Part shown: positions 60,834 through 64,000 of the stretch, in pieces
Layout: each line of letters starts with the position of its first letter
How positions within the stretch are numbered: position 1 is the first letter of the stretch
DNA from: Unio delphinus
Taxonomy: Eukaryota; Mollusca; Bivalvia; Unionida; Unionidae
Length of the DNA stretch: 64,000 nt
NCBI GenBank assembly: GCA_029339505.1
Contig: JAQISU010000233.1
Span: 6,659,001 to 6,723,000, forward strand
Direction of reading: 5' to 3'
Made by a program: the position numbers and the translations under genes
The notes under the pieces: model-generated
The model's input: only the letters and a program-made list of their open reading frames with translations
What the model was told of the DNA's origin: nothing
Database searches by the model: none

Positions 60834-61284
60834 GTTGTCGCTCTAATTTCGATATTGCGGAATCAAAAATACTGACCATCGCTGAGAATTCACTATCTGA
60901 TATAATCGTATTATCGAGTGACGACGATATCATCAATGATAATTGCGAATATGCGGTTGATGCAATATGAAATTGAAGTAAGTAATTCTGCAGTTTACTC
61001 TGGCTGCATGATGATATCTTTTTTGCTATCCCGGTTGATATACCCCCGATTGTAGCCACCGCAGAAATGCAAATTGGAACTACGACCGGGGCAATCATTG
61101 TAACCGATGCAAGTATTATTCCGGCGCCAGCGAGAACGCTTGACAAAGAGTACACAGTAATATCAATTGCGGTGATTCTTCGTCGGTATTTTTTTATTTT
61201 TATTTGATACTCCTCAGTGAGGGTTTTGAGTCTATTCTGAAATTCTCTGACCTGATCATAGCGACATTGAGTTGATGAAATCAT
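60739..61284 (-). CDS. 181-aa membrane protein of the Polinton
   Basis: Intact frame. Residues 1-40 are charged and helical. Two hydrophobic segments at about 45-62 and 64-86 ('SVLAGAGIILAS', 'IAPVVVPICISAVATIGG') are followed by a helical, coiled-coil-like C-terminal half ('SDSEFSAMVSIFDSAISKLE'). Proteins of this layout sit next to capsid genes in invertebrate Polintons as far as I know, but their function is not established. A membrane role in virion entry or exit is speculative. The end of this gene has been duplicated downstream (the 'EYNNNDNT' motif recurs). Confidence 0.7.
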   Translation of the reverse strand: MISSTQCRYDQVREFQNRLKTLTEEYQIKIKKYRRRITAIDITVYSLSSVLAGAGIILASVTMIAPVVVPICISAVATIGGISTGIAKKISSCSQSKLQNYLLQFHIASTAYSQLSLMISSSLDNTIISDSEFSAMVSIFDSAISKLERQHEYNNNDNTDGIRKHEPKKQNDLNNINITRL

Positions 61285-61335
61285 TTTTATTTTAAAAACA
61301 CTAGCGTTTTCAATTGTGAAATCCTTTCAATTTAG

Positions 61336-62284
61336 TTATTTACTTAAATCCGCTACGAATTCAACATACCAGGTTACTGAAACCCCAATCAAACTTTTAT
61401 CAGTATATGTTATAGTGAACTTTTTAGTTTTATCCTTGTCGATGATCGTTGAAATCGTATTGTTGACCCCGGATGAACTCGACGATGACATATTAAATTG
61501 AGTTAATGGTGTTACTAGTGTTAATCGATAAATACCCTTGATAGTAGCTGTGATATCTAATTTGTTGTTTGCAGGTGTCCACTCAAATGATCCGTGTTGG
61601 ATTGTATATACTACGTTGTTGGTTTTCTCATGAGGAATTTTTGTTTTTTCAATGATTGTTATCATCCTCGAAAAATCACCTTTGACGGCTTCGATGAAAG
61701 TTTTCGTCTCATCGATGGATTTTTTAATATCAGGGAGTTTTATTTCAATTTTATCCAACTGGGTTCCAATAAATTTATCAATGATATTTCTACGAAAAAC
61801 TGAAAACTGTTTTCCGTTATCTTCAATTTTAGATTCAAGCGTTGCCAGTACAACCACAAATTTTTTTAACTCATCGTTGAGAGTTTTTAATCGATCTGTA
61901 ATCGTCGAAACGAGTACACCCGGTTTGAGTTTACCCTGATCGGAAAATAACGCGATAGTATCCTCGATTGCGTTTTGTTGTTTAACCAAAATATCATCCA
62001 GAGAAATATTACTGGTTTTCAATTTACCCTGATCGGAAAATAACGCAACGGTGTTCTCGATTGCGTTTCGTTGTTTAACTAAAATATCATCCAATGACAC
62101 ATCACTGGATTTCAATTTACCCTGTTTGTCTTGAAATACAACTATTTCATTAGGATCAACACTTGTTAAATTTAACGTCTCAGCGATTTCATCTTCAATT
62201 ATTTTTTTTTATATCCTTGACAGAATCAGGTGGTGCAGTGCCATCGGGTTTGGGTTTCAAAGATCTCCCCCAAATATCAATCAT
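61336..62284 (-). pseudogene. Fibre-like coiled-coil protein, frameshifted
   Basis: The open frame from 62,115 gives 259 aa. The true start is probably the ATG at 62,284, two bases after the protease gene. That frame runs about 27 codons and then shifts by one base within nine A residues (62,202-62,210), after which the coding similarity continues. A 31-residue unit is repeated in tandem ('SLDDILVKQRNAIENTVALF' and 'SLDDILVKQQNAIEDTIALF', each ending 'SDQGKLK'). A long helical stretch ('LKTLNDELKKFVVVLATLES') and a C-terminal beta-rich domain ('GSFEWTPANNKLDITATIKG' to 'VTWYVEFVADLSK') follow. Stalk plus head suggests a trimeric fibre; this is inference. The shift may be real or a sequencing error. 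Confidence 0.65.
62202..62210 (-). other. A9 homopolymer at the frameshift
   Basis: Nine A on the minus strand; eight would keep one frame from 62,284 to 61,336. It is the only break in that gene. Confidence 0.75.
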
Positions 62285-62285
62285 G

Positions 62286-62723
62286 TTATTGTAAAACTCT
62301 TTCTCTCTCTAAAAAGCGATTGCTAGTGTATTCATTCACGACAACATGTGGTGGTTTTCCGCTTGGGTTACTCAAGGAGTTAGAAATAGCGTCAAGGACA
62401 TTTAATACTTCGCTGCCACATATTGGTGGGTCATTCATTTGTTGTGTTGGTAGCGTAGAATACCAAGTCTTCATTGGAAGGGTTTTTATATACCGCATAA
62501 ACTCTTTTGGTGGGGCTAATCCATATGAATCGAAATAAACAATCCCACGTGGATCAATAGCGTATGCAACCCAGTGAGTACCAGGTCCGGTGCTGTTATC
62601 GAGATTAATAATACCTGTTTCAGTTTTGTTTGGTTGATGTGATAATTGATCTTTCATAAAAACACCTCTGAAATTTTTAATCACTAGTTTTTTAGCCGCA
62701 TCCATTAAATCAAAATTGGACAT
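62286..62723 (-). CDS. Adenovirus-type cysteine protease (adenain, C5 family)
   Basis: Polinton maturation protease. The longest frame begins at 62,789 (167 aa) but overlaps the upstream gene; Met at 62,723 ('MSNFDLMDAAKKLVIKNFRG') or 62,732 fits the usual family N-terminus and the spacing. In the longer numbering the catalytic residues are His72 ('GPGTHWVAY'), Asp87 ('VYFDSYG'), Gln117 and Cys124 ('PPICGSEVLN'). Gln and Cys are seven apart as in adenain. It would cut virion precursor proteins during capsid maturation. Intact, with no stop or shift. Confidence 0.93.
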   Translation of the reverse strand: MSNFDLMDAAKKLVIKNFRGVFMKDQLSHQPNKTETGIINLDNSTGPGTHWVAYAIDPRGIVYFDSYGLAPPKEFMRYIKTLPMKTWYSTLPTQQMNDPPICGSEVLNVLDAISNSLSNPSGKPPHVVVNEYTSNRFLERERVLQ

Positions 62724-62743
62724 GGGAACCATAGGTTCCTCAA

Positions 62744-63223
62744 TTAATAAATCGTTCCTGGTAGTCTTAGACCCTTTCCGCTGTACCACGAATACGGGGT
62801 TCCTGGTAGTCTTAGACCCAATCCGTGAACGGATCGTCCCTTTTTTTTATATCCTTTCCCAGTTGCCTTCTTTAGTGCCATTCCTGCTGCAGTACCAACG
62901 GCTCCTAACGCTGCCACTTTAGCCACCGCTGGGGCTGCTGCTGCAATCAATGCTGGAATCGCAGCTAACAACGGAAATATACCGCCTGTTTTAATCATAT
63001 TTTTGATAGCAGCTGCAGAGAGAGTAATCTGAACACCTTTTTTGGCTGCAAGTGCATCATTGAAATGTTTTATTTGACGAGTTGTCAGCGATAGTTTATT
63101 TGCACCACCAGTCATTTGGTTGGGTTTCAACGTGATTGTGGTTCCACATTTTTTAGCTGATTCCGATTGCAATTTTTTTAATTGACCGGGAGTTAACGCA
63201 ACACTAATAACACTATATGACAT
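62744..63223 (-). CDS. Basic core/minor capsid-type protein (X or pVI-like)
   Basis: 159 aa, intact. Residues 8-40 and 44-81 are two related segments, each 'LT..Q' followed by a Lys-rich helix and ending '...GG'. A hydrophobic Ala-rich helix follows at about 82-116 ('FPLLAAIPALIAAAAPAVAK'), then a Lys/Arg patch and a C-terminal tandem 'GLRLPGT'. Small basic proteins with one hydrophobic segment next to the protease are typical of Polintons and adintoviruses. By analogy with adenovirus they may be DNA-binding or membrane-active and be cut by the protease. 'MTGG' at 37-40 fits the adenain consensus (M/I/L)XGG-X. Confidence 0.8.
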   Translation of the reverse strand: MSYSVISVALTPGQLKKLQSESAKKCGTTITLKPNQMTGGANKLSLTTRQIKHFNDALAAKKGVQITLSAAAIKNMIKTGGIFPLLAAIPALIAAAAPAVAKVAALGAVGTAAGMALKKATGKGYKKKGRSVHGLGLRLPGTPYSWYSGKGLRLPGTIY

Positions 63224-63263
63224 TATACATAATTGATTGATTCTAAATCGTTTACAATTTCAA

Positions 63264-64000
63264 TTACATGTTTTCCACTGGGGCATCTACCACTCTCATT
63301 CTTCCACCAACACCTTCAAGTAGCATTGATTTATCACTGAGAATGACAGCAACCGCTCTATAATTAGCAATAGCACCACGAGTCACATTAGCTCTAAAGT
63401 GTATATCAACGACGGACTGTCTTGTTAAATCGAGATGTTCCAGTGAGAAGTAATAGATCGGATACAGATTTTTAAAATCATATTGTGATATTTGCAAACC
63501 AGTATCGACATTTTGATCACGTGCCATAAATGACAACAGACGATGATACACGCGCGCAATATGATTTTCTGTGTAATTAAGTTGTATATCCTCGGATGGT
63601 TCCTGTTGGCCGTTTATTCTCAGTGAGACGTCTTTCACACCTAACTGATCAAATATCATATGGCTGGAGAGTTGATTGCCAACTCGTGTGTTATCCTGTA
63701 ACGCAATAAATATATGACGTGGCGCAGCAACACCTTGTTTTGATGCTAGATTCCACGTGAATAACCCGTTCAGATTTGATTGCTTCACATCTGTACTCAC
63801 GGTTAGCCAACTCAACAACGACTTTCCTCCTTGGTCCATAAATGATAGTAATCGTTCTTCTGCGGTGATTGCTGGAGTCAACGCTGGCATCCACAATGAT
63901 ATTTTTGTTAAATTGACTTTACCGGCATCAGCATTTGGATTTGCAACATCTGCTGGAATCCTCCAGATTGCGTCACTATCATCACTCTTTCGTACAAGCG
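63264..64000 (-). CDS. Major capsid protein, C-terminal part
   Basis: Open from the window edge (the frame continues through 64,000) to the stop at 63,264; a Met-initiated reading from 63,896 would start mid-protein. Recognisable Polinton MCP features include 'ISLWMPALTP', 'FTWNLASK', 'PRHIFIALQ', 'LRINGQQEPSEDIQLNYTEN' and 'YDFKNLYPIYYFSLEHL'. These belong to the double jelly-roll fold that forms the icosahedral shell. At least 245 residues are visible; family members are usually longer, so the N-terminal jelly roll is mostly outside. It precedes the core-type gene by 40 bp, as in an expression block. Confidence 0.9.
   Translation of the reverse strand, partial: LVRKSDDSDAIWRIPADVANPNADAGKVNLTKISLWMPALTPAITAEERLLSFMDQGGKSLLSWLTVSTDVKQSNLNGLFTWNLASKQGVAAPRHIFIALQDNTRVGNQLSSHMIFDQLGVKDVSLRINGQQEPSEDIQLNYTENHIARVYHRLLSFMARDQNVDTGLQISQYDFKNLYPIYYFSLEHLDLTRQSVVDIHFRANVTRGAIANYRAVAVILSDKSMLLEGVGGRMRVVDAPVENM

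Larger units (their letters stand above)
58985..64000 (-). mobile_element. Polinton/Maverick (adintovirus-like), one end
   Basis: Six consecutive minus-strand genes with tight spacing (0-60 bp), led by a major capsid protein, a core-type protein and an adenovirus-type protease. This combination defines Polintons/adintoviruses, large animal DNA elements with virion genes. Only one terminal third or less of a typical 15-20 kb element is visible; polymerase B, integrase and packaging ATPase must be outside the window if present. Two lesions are visible: a homopolymer frameshift in the fibre-like gene and a tandem duplication at a gene junction. Most frames are intact, suggesting a fairly recent copy. 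Confidence 0.88.

Overview
The window looks like intergenic or intronic DNA from a repeat-rich animal genome, most likely a marine invertebrate and plausibly a bivalve mollusc. It is AT-rich, has many microsatellites (TA, TAA, TG, GA, CATA), and carries tRNA-derived SINEs, CR1/L2-type LINE debris, hAT-type MITEs, a Gypsy LTR retrotransposon and part of a Polinton/Maverick. The taxon is an inference from this repeat mix. I found no convincing host protein-coding exon, no rRNA, no intact tRNA gene and no CRISPR.

Layout. 0.6-3.3 kb holds two 3' fragments of one LINE family. 5.2-7.2 kb is a three-layer nest: a SINE split by a second inverted SINE and then by a 1,281-bp unclassified retroposed insert whose first 270 bp are packed with hairpins. 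10.9-14.9 kb holds a duplicated segment and the longest, badly decayed LINE copy, with endonuclease and reverse transcriptase remains. 16-23.3 kb has three more SINEs, one with an internal 4x amplification, and an 80-bp minisatellite. 24.07-33.6 kb is a 37-bp minisatellite split by a complete 8,004-bp LTR retrotransposon on the minus strand. 34.4-36.1 kb is a LINE fragment containing a hAT MITE, followed by another MITE. 36-58 kb is mostly unresolved DNA with scattered SINEs, minisatellites, a MITE and a possible Penelope-like 3' end.

The LTR element is the best-preserved gene set. It has 1,604-bp LTRs differing at 5 positions that I could count, a 5-bp GACTT target duplication, a tRNA-Leu-type primer site, a polypurine tract, and one gag-pol frame broken only by two in-frame stops. 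Its domain order is gag, protease, integrase, reverse transcriptase, RNase H. This is the Copia-like order on a Gypsy-type polymerase known from the Gmr1 group.

From about 59.0 kb to the window end is one terminal part of a Polinton/Maverick (adintovirus-like) element. All of its visible genes are packed head to tail on the minus strand: the C-terminal part of the major capsid protein, a basic core-type protein with a hydrophobic segment, an adenovirus-type cysteine protease, a coiled-coil fibre-like protein (frameshifted in an A9 run), a two-helix membrane protein and a 459-aa virion-type protein. Together they form a virion-assembly block. The replication genes (DNA polymerase B, integrase, packaging ATPase) and the other terminus would lie beyond position 64000.
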